This document shows positions 54,841 through 63,301 of a DNA stretch of 64,000 bases, piece by piece (position 1 is the first letter of the stretch; each line of letters begins with the position of its first letter). The notes below the pieces were generated by a model. It was not told where the DNA came from and ran no database searches. It saw only the letters and a list, made by a program, of their open reading frames with translations. Source of the stretch: Truepera radiovictrix DSM 17093. GTDB taxonomy: Bacteria > Deinococcota > Deinococci > Deinococcales > Trueperaceae. The translations under genes were made by a program, and so were the position numbers. Where the stretch lies: NCBI RefSeq assembly GCF_000092425.1, contig NC_014221.1, positions 2,423,001-2,487,000 on the forward strand, read 5' to 3'.

Positions 54841-54923
54841 GGGAGCTGAAGGTGCGCTGACGTTGGTTCGTTAGCCTAGAGCCGATGCCCAAAAACACCG
54901 CCATCACACGTAAGGAGGACACG

Positions 54924-56255
54924 ATGCACAGACTCGCCGCGCTCACGCTGCTCGCCGCTCTCCCCCTAGCGGCCGCCCAAGAGGACCCCTGGGCGGAGGT
55001 CGACCCCTCGGGGCAGACGGTCACGTTCTGGCACCAACACTCGGGCGAGCGGGAAGAGGCCCTTAACGACCTGATCGCCGACTTTAACGAGACTAACGCG
55101 TACGGGATCACCGTCGAACCGCTCTATCAGGGCTCCTACGGCGACATCTTTAACCAGATGCTCGTGCGCCTAGGCACCCCGGACGTCCCCGACCTGGTCG
55201 TGGCCTACCAGAACCAGGCGGCCACCTACGCCCTCGCCGACGGGCTTATCGACATGAATTCGCTCGTCGAGAGCCCCACGTGGGGCTTTTCGGAGGAGGA
55301 AGTGGCCGACTTCTTCCCCGGCTTTTGGGAGCAGGACGTCTTCCCGACCTTCGGCGGCGCCCGCTTCGGCCTGCCCCCCAACCGCTCGCTAGAGGTCATG
55401 TACTACAACGCCGACTGGCTCGCCGAACTCGGCTACGACGGACCGCCCGAGACCCCCGAGGCGTTTCGCGAGATCGCCTGCGCCGCTGCTGAAACCCCCT
55501 TTAGCGGCGCCACGGGCTCCGGCAGCTTGGGCTACCAGCTCTCGCTCGACGCGAGCCGCTTCGCCTCGTTTACCTTCGCCTTCGGCGGCGACATCTACGA
55601 CGACGAGAGCAACCGCTACACCTACGACGACCCCGCCGCGGTCGAAGCGATGACCTTTTTGCAGGAGCTTATCCAAGACGGCTGCGCGAGCACCGTGACC
55701 GAGCGCTTCGGCGATCAGACCGACTTCGGGGCGGGCACCTTGATGTTCACGGTCGGCTCCTCGTCGGGGCTGCCCTTTTATGCGAGCGCGGTCTCCGAGG
55801 GTGCCGGGCACGACTGGAGCGTCGCCGCCATCCCCCACGTCACGCCCGAGCCCGTGATGAACCTCTACGGCGCCTCGGTCAGCATGCCCGACACCGGCAG
55901 CCTCGAGCGCCAGCTCGCGACCTGGGTGTTCCTCAAGTACTACACTTCGCCCGACGTGCAAGCCGAGTGGGCGCTGCGCTCGAACTACTTCCCGGCCCGC
56001 ATCAGCGCCGCCGAGAGCGAGCTCATCCAGCAGGAGTTCGAGAACAACCCCACCTACGAAACCGCCTTTAACCTGCTGCAGTACGCCACCGCCGAGCCGC
56101 CCACCCCCGGCTACGACTTCGTGCGCGACCTCGTCGCCACGGCGATGGCCGAGATCGCCGCCGGCGCCGACGTCGAGAGCACCCTCACGGCGCTCAACGA
56201 AGAGGCCAACGCCATCTTAGACGAGCAGCTCGCGGAGATGGCCGCAGCGCAGTAA
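54924..56255 (+). CDS. Sugar ABC transporter substrate-binding protein
   Basis: A 443-residue extracellular solute-binding protein family 1 (maltose/glycerol-phosphate type). The signal peptide MHRLAALTLLAALPLAAAQ begins at ATG 54924, which has AAGGAGGAC upstream. The mature part starts VTFWHQHSGEREEALNDLIADFNE, as in UgpB/MalE relatives. An in-frame ATG at 54885, 7 nt from a TAGCCT box, would add 13 residues before the signal peptide; I treat that as the transcript's start region, not the protein start. Terminated by the palindrome at 56272-56303. Confidence 0.93.
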   Translation: MHRLAALTLLAALPLAAAQEDPWAEVDPSGQTVTFWHQHSGEREEALNDLIADFNETNAYGITVEPLYQGSYGDIFNQMLVRLGTPDVPDLVVAYQNQAATYALADGLIDMNSLVESPTWGFSEEEVADFFPGFWEQDVFPTFGGARFGLPPNRSLEVMYYNADWLAELGYDGPPETPEAFREIACAAAETPFSGATGSGSLGYQLSLDASRFASFTFAFGGDIYDDESNRYTYDDPAAVEAMTFLQELIQDGCASTVTERFGDQTDFGAGTLMFTVGSSSGLPFYASAVSEGAGHDWSVAAIPHVTPEPVMNLYGASVSMPDTGSLERQLATWVFLKYYTSPDVQAEWALRSNYFPARISAAESELIQQEFENNPTYETAFNLLQYATAEPPTPGYDFVRDLVATAMAEIAAGADVESTLTALNEEANAILDEQLAEMAAAQ

Positions 56256-56271
56256 ACCGCTCCATCCAGCG

Positions 56272-56303
56272 AAAACAGCGACGGGTGCACCCGTCGCTGT
56301 TTT
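56272..56303. terminator. Bidirectional terminator
   Basis: A perfect palindromic stem with AAAA and TTTT ends between the convergent sugar-binding protein and GNAT genes; it can end both transcripts. Confidence 0.9.
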
Positions 56304-56348
56304 ACTGCCCAACTTTGCCGCCCGCCTGTGCGGTCGCTGCCGAACGCG

Positions 56349-56831
56349 CTACAGCTCTTTGGCGTACCACTCGAGCACCGGCCGCGCGTCGATGGCGAAA
56401 CGGTAGCCGAGCGAGTCCCAAAAGCGCTTGGCGCGGCTGTTTTGCCCGTAGATGCTGGCGAGCACCCGTTTGACCCGCCCTCTAAGCCGCTCCTCCAAAA
56501 GGGTGATGGTGCGCCGCCCGTAACCGCGGCTCTGCAAGTTTTCTGGGATGAGGAGCAGGTTGACCGTCGCGTCCCCCTCTTCCGGGTAGTCGAGCTTGTA
56601 GTCGAGATAGCCGACGACCTCGCCCTCGTGTACGACGAGTTCGGTGCAGCGTTTGGGGTCGAGCACGGCCGCCTCGAGCTCGCGTTCGACCTCAAGCGGC
56701 GTCGGGGGCGGAATCGAAATCAGCTCGAAATAGCTCGGCGCACCGCAGTACAGCTCGTAGATAATTCCCGCGTCTTGCAGCGCCGCCGGGCGCGTGTGCA
56801 GCGGTGCTGCAGCTGGTGTCGGTGAGTGCAA
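56349..56831 (-). CDS. GNAT-family acetyltransferase
   Basis: A 160-residue GNAT protein. Key features: VVHEGEVVGYLDYKLDYPEEGDATVNLLLI, then the CoA-binding SRGYGRRTITLLEERL (R-G-Y-G-x-x form) and SIYGQNSRAKRFWDSLGYRF. It starts with TTG, preceded by GGAAGGGGGAG; later in-frame starts would cut the fold, so TTG is my choice. Acceptor unknown. Confidence 0.85.
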   Translation of the reverse strand: MHSPTPAAAPLHTRPAALQDAGIIYELYCGAPSYFELISIPPPTPLEVERELEAAVLDPKRCTELVVHEGEVVGYLDYKLDYPEEGDATVNLLLIPENLQSRGYGRRTITLLEERLRGRVKRVLASIYGQNSRAKRFWDSLGYRFAIDARPVLEWYAKEL

Positions 56832-57070
56832 GGTCTCCCCCTTCCAAGAACGAGAAAACGACGAAGGTCACGAAAAACTCGAGAAAGCGTACCGCGCAAG
56901 GATGACGCTGTTTGCAAAACGCCCTGAGGACGTCCTAAGCCGCCTGAGTCCGCTATGCACCCTGTTTTCATCCCAGTATAGCGCGTTTACACCCCTTCTT
57001 TGTGATGGATTAAGAAATCGTGGAGTCACGCTGCGCTTGTCTCGGGGGCCGGACGGCCGCGGCGACAGCG

Positions 57071-57076
57071 TAGACT
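57071..57076 (+). promoter_or_regulatory. -10 box TAGACT before the dipeptidase
   Basis: TAGACT is 8 nt before the ATG at 57085, at the upper edge of leaderless spacing. The 56832-57070 gap shows nothing else. Confidence 0.45.
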
Positions 57077-57084
57077 GAGCCATC

Positions 57085-58122
57085 ATGACCCTTTACATCG
57101 ACGGACATCTCGACCTCGCCTACAATGCCCTCGCCGCTGGGCGCGACCTCACCCGCGACCTAGACGCCTTGCGGCGGACGCACCCGGACGCGTTGGTGAC
57201 GCTCCCCGAGCTGCAGCGCGCGGGGGTGCGGATCGCGTTCGCGACGATCTTCGTGCTCCCGCAGCAGGCGGCGCCGTCGGACAGTAGCGCGGCGACGAGC
57301 GCTCTACGCGGCCACACCTACAGCACGCCCGACGAAGCGCGCACCTTGGGGCTCGCGCAGCTCGAGCTGTACGAGCGCCTCGAGGAGGCCGGGCACCTCC
57401 GCATCCTGCGCACCCAAAGCGACCTTGAAGCGCACCTCGCCGATGCGCGGGCGCAAGGGGCCCCGCTCGGGATCGTCCTCCTCTTGGAGGGCGCCGACCC
57501 CTTGCGCACCCCCGACGAGCTAGCGGCGTGGGCCGCGCGCGGGCTGCGGATCGTCGGCCCCGCATGGCAGCGGACCCGTTACGCCGGCGGCACCCACCAC
57601 CCCGGCCCACTCAGCGCGATGGGGCGCGAACTCATCCACGCGCTCCGGGAGCTCGGTTTGGTGCTCGACACCAGCCACCTCGCCGAGGAGAGCTTTTGGG
57701 AGGCGCTCGAGCTCGGCCCGGGGCACGTCATCGCGAGCCACTCGAACGCGCGCGCGCTGGTCCCCACCGACCGCCACCTCTCCGACGCCATGATCCGCGC
57801 GCTCGGCGCGCAAGGCGGCGTCATCGGCCTCGTCATCGCCAACCCCTTTTTAAACGCCCACACGCGCCGAGGAGCACCCAAGCGGGAGACGACGCTCGAG
57901 CACGTCCGCCGCCACGCGGAGCACGTCGCGGGGCTTATCGGTTGGGAGCACCTCGCTGTGGGCAGCGATTTCGACGGCGGCTTCGGCGTCGAGGACGTCC
58001 CGGTGGGCCTCACGCGGGCGGCCGACTTCGCCACGTTGGGTGGCGCGGTGCCGGAGGCGGCGCGGGAGGGTTTTCTGGGCGGGAACTGGCTGCGGCTGCT
58101 GCGGCGGGTGTTGCCGGGGTAG
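57085..58122 (+). CDS. Membrane dipeptidase-like M19 metallopeptidase
   Basis: A 345-residue M19 (renal-dipeptidase-like) enzyme of the amidohydrolase superfamily. Zinc-site elements: IDGHLDLAYNA (H-x-D), LLLEGADPL (bridging Glu), LDTSHLAEESFWEALELG (His), IASHSNARALVPTDRHLSD (His) and GSDFDGGFG (Asp). Members hydrolyse dipeptides with a D- or beta-amino acid at the C-side. There is no signal peptide, so it acts in the cytoplasm. A heptamer repeat array separates it from the dus gene. Confidence 0.93.
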   Translation: MTLYIDGHLDLAYNALAAGRDLTRDLDALRRTHPDALVTLPELQRAGVRIAFATIFVLPQQAAPSDSSAATSALRGHTYSTPDEARTLGLAQLELYERLEEAGHLRILRTQSDLEAHLADARAQGAPLGIVLLLEGADPLRTPDELAAWAARGLRIVGPAWQRTRYAGGTHHPGPLSAMGRELIHALRELGLVLDTSHLAEESFWEALELGPGHVIASHSNARALVPTDRHLSDAMIRALGAQGGVIGLVIANPFLNAHTRRGAPKRETTLEHVRRHAEHVAGLIGWEHLAVGSDFDGGFGVEDVPVGLTRAADFATLGGAVPEAAREGFLGGNWLRLLRRVLPG

Positions 58123-58133
58123 TGAGAAAAGAA

Positions 58134-58241
58134 AAGAGTAATGAGTAAAAAGAGTAATGAGCAATGAGTAGTGAGTGGGGTCTGTCACTCATCACTCGTT
58201 GCTCATCACTCGTGGCTCGGCACTCATAACTCGTTGCTCAT
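58134..58241. repeat. Heptanucleotide inverted array, second copy
   Basis: Left arm of GAGTAAT/ATGAGNN-type units (58134-58176), spacer GGGGTCTGTC, right arm of ACTCATC, ACTCGTT, GCTCATC and ACTCGTG units to 58241. Same design and junction (GTCACTC) as 44148-44227. It begins 12 nt after the dipeptidase stop. Confidence 0.7.
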
Positions 58242-58257
58242 CCCCAAACGCGTCGCG

Positions 58258-58263
58258 TACCCT
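58258..58263 (+). promoter_or_regulatory. -10 box TACCCT for leaderless dus
   Basis: TACCCT is 6 nt before the ATG at 58270. It starts 17 nt after the repeat array. Confidence 0.45.
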
Positions 58264-58269
58264 AACGGT

Positions 58270-59259
58270 ATGAACGGTGTGAGCGCCCTCGCCCCCTCGC
58301 CCCCGAGCCCTCCCCCGCTAGCTCGTGACTTCTACACCCGCAAACTCGCCGAGGGGGGCGCCGTGCTGGCGCCGATGGCGGGGTTTAGCGACGCCCCCTT
58401 TCGGCGGCTCTGCCGCCGCTTCGGCAGCGCTTGGGCGGTGACCGAGATGGTGAGCGCCAAGGCGCTGACCGTGGGCGACGAACGCGGGCTCGAGATCAGC
58501 GCCCCTTACGAGGGCGAGCGCGACCTCGTCATCCAGGTCTTTGGCGGCGAACCCGAGGTCGTCGCGGCGGGGGGGCGGCTCCTCTACGAACGCTTTTCCC
58601 CCGCCGCCCTCGACCTCAACATGGGCTGCCCCGTCAAAAAGGTGACGGGCCGCAGCTGCGGCGCCAAACTGATGAACGACCCCGGGCGCGCCGCCGCGAT
58701 CATCGGGCAGCTCGCGCGCGCCGTGCCGGTGCCCGTGAGCGCCAAGCTGCGCCTGGGTTACGACCGCGTCAACGCCCTCGAGGTCGCTCTGGCGCTGCAG
58801 GAGGCGGGGGCGGCCCTCATCACCATCCACGGCCGCACCGCCGCCCAAAAGTACACGGGCGAGGCCGACTGGGAGGCGGTCGCCGAGATCGCCGCGCGGC
58901 TCGCCATCCCCGTCGTCGGGTCGGGCGACGTGACGACGCAGGAGCAGTTCCGGCGCTACCGCGCCTGGGGGCTCGGCGTGATGGTCGGCCGCGGCGCGCT
59001 CGGGCGCCCCTGGGTGTTTCGCGAGCTGCGGGGGGAGCCCGCACCCCCACTCCCCGAGATCAAAGACCTGATCCTCGAGCACGCCCGCAGCATGCGCGCC
59101 TGGTACGGGACCGACCACGCCGTCATCAAGATGCGCGGCCACCTCGCGCGCTACGCCCAGGCGTTTCCCGAACCCGAGGCCTTGCGCAAAGCGCTCATGC
59201 AGGTGAGCACCCTGGGGGCGCTCGAGCGGGTTTTGGCGTGCGCCCTACCGGGGGCGTAA
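58270..59259 (+). CDS. dus: tRNA-dihydrouridine synthase
   Basis: A 329-residue FMN enzyme reducing uridines in tRNA to dihydrouridine. FMN-site and catalytic motifs: APMAGFSDAPFRRLCRRFG, DLNMGCPVKKVTGRSCGAKLMNDP (catalytic Cys in GRSCGA) and IHGRTAAQKYTGEADW, then GSGDVTTQEQFRRYRAWGLGVMVGRGALGRPWVF. DusB-like by the CPVKKV motif. ATG 58270 is preferred to a longer ORF from 58171, because a TACCCT box lies in that extension. tRNA-Leu follows. Confidence 0.94.
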   Translation: MNGVSALAPSPPSPPPLARDFYTRKLAEGGAVLAPMAGFSDAPFRRLCRRFGSAWAVTEMVSAKALTVGDERGLEISAPYEGERDLVIQVFGGEPEVVAAGGRLLYERFSPAALDLNMGCPVKKVTGRSCGAKLMNDPGRAAAIIGQLARAVPVPVSAKLRLGYDRVNALEVALALQEAGAALITIHGRTAAQKYTGEADWEAVAEIAARLAIPVVGSGDVTTQEQFRRYRAWGLGVMVGRGALGRPWVFRELRGEPAPPLPEIKDLILEHARSMRAWYGTDHAVIKMRGHLARYAQAFPEPEALRKALMQVSTLGALERVLACALPGA

Positions 59260-59313
59260 AGCGCCCAGCAGGTTGACCGCTAGGCGCGACGAGGGGTAAG
59301 ATAGCGTGTTTTT

Positions 59314-59398
59314 GCCGGGATGGCGGAATTGGTAGACGCAGTAGACTCAAAATCTACCGGCTTCGGCTGTGCGGGTTCGAGTCCCGCTCCCGGCACCA
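59314..59398 (+). tRNA. tRNA-Leu (CAA)
   Basis: An 85-nt tRNA with 7-bp acceptor stem (GCCGGGA/TCCCGGC), a long variable arm as expected for leucine, anticodon loop CTCAAAA (anticodon CAA) and an encoded 3' CCA. A + strand ORF overlapping it is spurious. Confidence 0.97.
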
Positions 59399-59532
59399 CA
59401 CGACGTTCCCGCCGCGCGCGACAGAGAGCGTGCGCGGCGCTGCCCTACGAGGCGCCCGATAGGCGCGCCCCACCGAGGGCTACGCAGGCCCCGCGGCGCG
59501 CGTTCGCGGGTTCAGGTTGACGGAGGCTGCTG

Positions 59533-59772
59533 GTGTACATCCTTTTCTGGGTGGTGTTCGTTCTATTTGTCGTTCTCTCCCTCGCGCTGACGGCGGTGAT
59601 CCTGCTGCAGGAGCCGCGACAGGGTGGTCTCGGTGAAGGGTTGGGCGGCGGCGCGCAAGACTTCGCTGGTACGCGGGGGGGTACGGCCGGCGGCCTTCAG
59701 CGCCTCACCATCTACATGGGCGTCGTCTGGGGGCTTCTCGCGCTCGCGCTCGCCGTGCTGCCGCGGGCGTAA
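59533..59772 (+). CDS. secG: Preprotein translocase subunit SecG
   Basis: A 79-residue SecG. Two membrane helices: residues about 3-24 and 58-77, joined by a Gly-rich cytoplasmic loop (LLQEPRQGGLGEGLGGG then GTRGGTAGGLQRLT), the usual SecG pattern. It assists SecYE-mediated export. The start is GTG with GGAGG about 9 nt before. A terminator follows 57 bases on. Confidence 0.92.
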   Translation: MYILFWVVFVLFVVLSLALTAVILLQEPRQGGLGEGLGGGAQDFAGTRGGTAGGLQRLTIYMGVVWGLLALALAVLPRA

Positions 59773-59829
59773 GCTTCCCAAAGCCGCGCGCCGAGTACAC
59801 CTGTCACGTACACATGCTGCTAACGCTCG

Positions 59830-59856
59830 AGCTGCCCCTAGGCAGCTTTTCTTTTT
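59830..59856 (+). terminator. Terminator after secG
   Basis: Stem AGCTGCC/GGCAGCT (59830-59836 with 59841-59847), 4-nt loop, followed by TTTCTTTTT. Confidence 0.85.
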
Positions 59857-60153
59857 GGGCATCTCGCGCTGATCGTCCCTCAGGGCTACCGCGCCGAAGC
59901 GCTCAGGTGAAGCAAGGTCACCGCCAGGGTGTGTACCCATAGCCCACACTCATCGAAAAAGTATACAACTACAGCGCGGGCAAAAGCTTCACCAAACCCA
60001 TCATTTCCACACACAGTGTCACTGGGAAAGTGACCCTTTGACCCACTTTTGCCGAACAGCGTACACGACACAGCCCCTGAAAGCTTAAGCAGATGCGGGC
60101 GCGAGCGGGGGGCGTGCAACAAAACCATACTGGTGCGTCTGCGCCAAGAGTGA
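59857..60153. other. Intergenic region before the peptide importer operon
   Basis: Less GC-rich than its surroundings. It contains one short inverted repeat (GTCACT with AGTGAC, about 60018-60034), which could be an operator. No gene is seen. Confidence 0.4.
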
Positions 60154-60159
60154 TACATT
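60154..60159 (+). promoter_or_regulatory. -10 box TACATT
   Basis: TACATT is 8 nt before the GTG at 60168 and probably drives the peptide-importer transcript. Confidence 0.4.
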
Positions 60160-60167
60160 AAACCCCA

Positions 60168-60368
60168 GTGAGGAGGGTGACGGTTTGTTCACCGTTTTCG
60201 TGGCGCGCGAAAGGTCGCTTGATTTTTAGCCCTCTTCACGTTAGCCTTTTGGGGCGACACAACCTGTTCGCTAAAAAGGGGGCAGCGACCGCTGCTAGAG
60301 ATGGAGCGTCTCCAAGAATCTGTGCAGCCAACTCTGGTGAGGAGCGGCCCCACACGCATAGGAGGTAG
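60168..60368 (+). CDS. Possible 66-codon leader ORF before the peptide-binding protein gene
   Basis: The GTG at 60168 opens a 66-codon frame whose TAG stop (60366-60368) lies 2 nt before the ATG of the binding-protein gene at 60371. Its peptide is basic, with no recognised domain. A GGAGG at 60361-60365 serves the downstream gene. This follows the arrangement at 29574 and 39846 but is less convincing, since the -10 spacing is longer and the main gene has its own good ribosome binding site. It may be only a 5' leader. Confidence 0.3.
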   Translation: MRRVTVCSPFSWRAKGRLIFSPLHVSLLGRHNLFAKKGAATAARDGASPRICAANSGEERPHTHRR

Positions 60369-60370
60369 TG

Positions 60371-62188
60371 ATGAAGAAACCCTCGTTGGCCCTCTCGGCG
60401 GGTGCGCTCGCGGCGACGGCGCTTTTGCCGCTCGCGTCGGCGCAGCCCTTTCAGTGGCCGGAGAACTACGCGCCGACGGCGGTGCAGGGCGGCACGATCC
60501 AGGAGACGCTCTTCGGCGACTTCCTGACCTTTAACACCGTGCTCTCCTCGAGCGCCCAGGAGACCGCCGTGCTCGGCCTCACCGCCGCCCCTAGCCTGGT
60601 CTACCGCGACTGGCTCGGGACGCGCTCGTTCCGCGATGAGGAGGGCAACTTCAACCTCTTCTTCGCCGCCGACATCGAAGAGGTGCGCACCGAACAGGAG
60701 TTCATCATCACCTTGCGCGAGGGCTGGACCTGGTCGGACGGCGAGGAGATCACCGCCGAAGACTTTATGGCCGCGCGCACCATCATCGGCGACCCCGACG
60801 TGCAATCCAACACCTACTCGTTTACCGTGCAGGGCGAAACGCAAGAGCCCGTGATCTACGAGCAGCTCGGCGAGTACCAGTTCCGCGTCACCTTCCCCGA
60901 ACCGCAGGTGAACGCCATCGGCCGTATCGACGGCATCAGCGCCGTTCCCGCGCACATCTTTATGCCCGTCTACGAAGCGGAAGGGGCCGAGGGCATCCGC
61001 GCGCTCTGGAGCATCGACACCCCGGTGACCGAGCTCGTCTCGGGTGGCCCGTACATGATCACCGAGTTCGCCCCCGGCGAGCGCATCACGCTCACCCGCA
61101 ACGACGCCTACGCCCAGAACGTGCTCGCTGCCGACGGCACGCCGCTCCCCGGCCCAGACAGCTGGACGGTGACCTTCGTCGAGGACCGCAACGCGCAGCT
61201 CGCGCTCGTGACCACCGACCAGACCAGCTTCTACTGGCCGACCACCCTAGACGAGGTGCGCGCGGTGCAGCAGGCGGTGCAAAACGGCACCATCGGCGGG
61301 CAGCTTTTCGCCAACATCGGCCCCGACTCGCTGGTCGACTTTATGACCTTTAACTTCAACAAGCGCGACGAGTGCAAACGCAACCTCTTCCGCGCGACCG
61401 AGTTCCGCCAAGCGGTCGCCATCATGATCGACCGCGAAGCGCTCATCCAGGCGGCTTTGGGCGGCCTCGGCTTCCCCGCCAAGGACTACCAGAGCGAAGC
61501 GGCGGCGCCCTTCGACGCGCCCAACCTCGAGCCCTTCGAGTTCGACCCCGAACGGGGCGTCGAGCTGCTCGCCGCAATCGGCTTTACCGAAGAGGGGCCC
61601 GACGGCGTGCTGCGCAACCCCGAAACCGGCTGCCGCGCCGAGTTCGACCTGCAGTTCAACTCCGGTAACAACCGCCGCGCGCAGATCGCGCAGGTGATCT
61701 CGCAGACGCTCGAGCCCTACGGCGTGCGCGTCAACCCGCGCGAGGTCGCCTCGGAGATCTGGAGCGACTCGATCGTCGGCACCGACTACGACCCCGAAGT
61801 GGGCCGCACGGTCGACTACGACGCGCAGATCTGGGGCCTCGCCGGCGGCGACGTCGACAACCCCTCGTCGGTCAACGTCTTAGGCCTCGGTGAAAACCTC
61901 AACTCGTGGAACAAAGACCGCGGCGACGCCGAGCTCTGGGAGATCTCCATGGATAGGCTCTCGCGCCGCATGGACCGCACCTTGGACCTCGAGGAGCGCG
62001 TCGCGATCTACAACCAGCGCGCCGAGATCATGCGCGAGCACCTGCCCATCATCCCGCTCATCTCGCCCGCGTTCCACTTCTACCACGACCTCGGTAACGT
62101 CTGGCCGGAAGAGGTGTTAGACGCCAACTCGATCGAATCGCCCTACACCCCGGGCAACTTCCGCACCCTCGTCACCGAGCCGCAGTAA
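60371..62188 (+). CDS. Peptide ABC transporter substrate-binding protein (OppA/DppA family)
   Basis: A 605-residue family-5 solute-binding protein, long for the family. Signal peptide MKKPSLALSAGALAATALLPLASAQ, preceded by GGAGG at 5 nt. The conserved family core is LREGWTWSDGEEITAEDFM near residue 115, with GVRVNPREVASEIWSD later. Length and composition suit oligopeptide or similar substrates. It heads the operon with two DppB/DppC-type permeases after it; the substrate is not known. Confidence 0.94.
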   Translation: MKKPSLALSAGALAATALLPLASAQPFQWPENYAPTAVQGGTIQETLFGDFLTFNTVLSSSAQETAVLGLTAAPSLVYRDWLGTRSFRDEEGNFNLFFAADIEEVRTEQEFIITLREGWTWSDGEEITAEDFMAARTIIGDPDVQSNTYSFTVQGETQEPVIYEQLGEYQFRVTFPEPQVNAIGRIDGISAVPAHIFMPVYEAEGAEGIRALWSIDTPVTELVSGGPYMITEFAPGERITLTRNDAYAQNVLAADGTPLPGPDSWTVTFVEDRNAQLALVTTDQTSFYWPTTLDEVRAVQQAVQNGTIGGQLFANIGPDSLVDFMTFNFNKRDECKRNLFRATEFRQAVAIMIDREALIQAALGGLGFPAKDYQSEAAAPFDAPNLEPFEFDPERGVELLAAIGFTEEGPDGVLRNPETGCRAEFDLQFNSGNNRRAQIAQVISQTLEPYGVRVNPREVASEIWSDSIVGTDYDPEVGRTVDYDAQIWGLAGGDVDNPSSVNVLGLGENLNSWNKDRGDAELWEISMDRLSRRMDRTLDLEERVAIYNQRAEIMREHLPIIPLISPAFHFYHDLGNVWPEEVLDANSIESPYTPGNFRTLVTEPQ

Positions 62189-62200
62189 CGTCGCTTTCCA

Positions 62201-62228
62201 AGGGGTGTCCGCTACCACGGACACCCCT
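62201..62228 (+). repeat. Intercistronic hairpin between binding protein and permease
   Basis: An 11-bp perfect stem (62201-62211 with 62218-62228, 6-nt loop) without a T tract, 12 nt after the binding-protein stop. This type often stabilises the upstream message and limits the downstream one. The 62229-62320 stretch has nothing else clear. Confidence 0.65.
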
Positions 62229-62320
62229 GCTGTTCCCTACCACCTTACCCACACCTGCTGTACCGCCCGCCCCCTCCCCCTATTTCGTAAGCGCGGAACC
62301 GAGCACCCTGGAGCCCTCAC

Positions 62321-63301
62321 GTGATCGCCTATCTTTTTCGCCGTCTGCTCAACCTTATTCCGACCTTTTTTATCGCCACCTTTCTCGCCTGGATCGTGAT
62401 CGAACTCGCGCCGGGCGACTTTGCGAGCCAGTTTGCCTTCGACCAGCTCGACCCGGGGCGGGCCGAGCGCATCCGGCAGTCGCTCGGGCTCGACCAACCC
62501 TGGTACGTGCGCTACTTCTACTGGCTGCGCAACGTCGTGACGGGGTTTGACTTCGGCACCTCAATGACCACGCGCGGCGACGTCACCAACCTCATCTGGC
62601 CGCGGATGGTGAACTCCCTGACGCTGCTGCTGCCCGCGACGATCTTGACCTATCTCATCGCTATTCCCATCGGCGTCTACTCGGCCGTGCGCAAGTACTC
62701 GCTCGGCGACCGGGCGCTCACCATCTTTAGCCTCATCGGCCTCGCTATTCCCAACTTTTTCCTCGCGCTCCTCGTGGTCGCGTTCGCCGTGCAGTTTTTT
62801 CAAGCCAACGGCTACCTCCTTATCCCAGTCGGCGGGATGACCAGTCAGAACCACGCTCAGCTCAGCGCTTGGGGGCAGTTTGCCGACCGGCTCTGGCACC
62901 TCATCGCCCCGATGCTGGTCATCGCCCTTTCGGGGCTCGCCTCGATCTCACGGTTTATGCGCGGGGAGATGCTCGAGGTCTTGGGCCAGGACTACATCCG
63001 CACCGCGCGCGCCAAGGGGCTCTCCGAACGGGTAGTGAACTACAAGCACGGGCTGCGCAACGCCGTGATCGTCATCGTCGCGACCATCGGCGGCGTGCTC
63101 CCCAGCCTGATTAGCGGCGCCGGTTCGGTCGAGTACGTGCTCCGCTGGCCCGGCATCACCCCGCTCTTTTTGCGCTCCATTTACGCGCAGGATATCTACG
63201 TCATCATGGCGCTCCTGACCATCCTGACGCTGCTGCTGATGATCGGCAACCTGATTTCGGACATCGCCCTGGCGCTGATTGACCCGAGGATCCGTTACTA
63301 A
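62321..63301 (+). CDS. Peptide ABC transporter permease (DppB-like)
   Basis: A 326-residue permease of the OppB/DppB type. The N-terminal helix MIAYLFRRLLNLIPTFFIATFLA is typical, followed by the family's ELAPGDFA, DFGTSMTT and the EAA-like coupling loop YIRTARAKGLSERVVNYKHGLRNAV. GTG 62321 lacks a clear Shine-Dalgarno. The next permease starts within its stop (TAATG). Confidence 0.95.
   Translation: MIAYLFRRLLNLIPTFFIATFLAWIVIELAPGDFASQFAFDQLDPGRAERIRQSLGLDQPWYVRYFYWLRNVVTGFDFGTSMTTRGDVTNLIWPRMVNSLTLLLPATILTYLIAIPIGVYSAVRKYSLGDRALTIFSLIGLAIPNFFLALLVVAFAVQFFQANGYLLIPVGGMTSQNHAQLSAWGQFADRLWHLIAPMLVIALSGLASISRFMRGEMLEVLGQDYIRTARAKGLSERVVNYKHGLRNAVIVIVATIGGVLPSLISGAGSVEYVLRWPGITPLFLRSIYAQDIYVIMALLTILTLLLMIGNLISDIALALIDPRIRY

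Noticed and set aside
54885-54923. Start of the sugar-binding protein at ATG 54885
   Set aside because: It would place 13 polar residues before a normal signal peptide, and the ATG at 54924 has AAGGAGG upstream.
56349-56831. Second start or gene on the + strand at 56328
   Set aside because: The + strand frame is a shadow; GNAT motifs are clear only on the minus strand.
59320-59520. Small ORF beginning in the tRNA-Leu
   Set aside because: It crosses the tRNA gene and has no coding character of its own.
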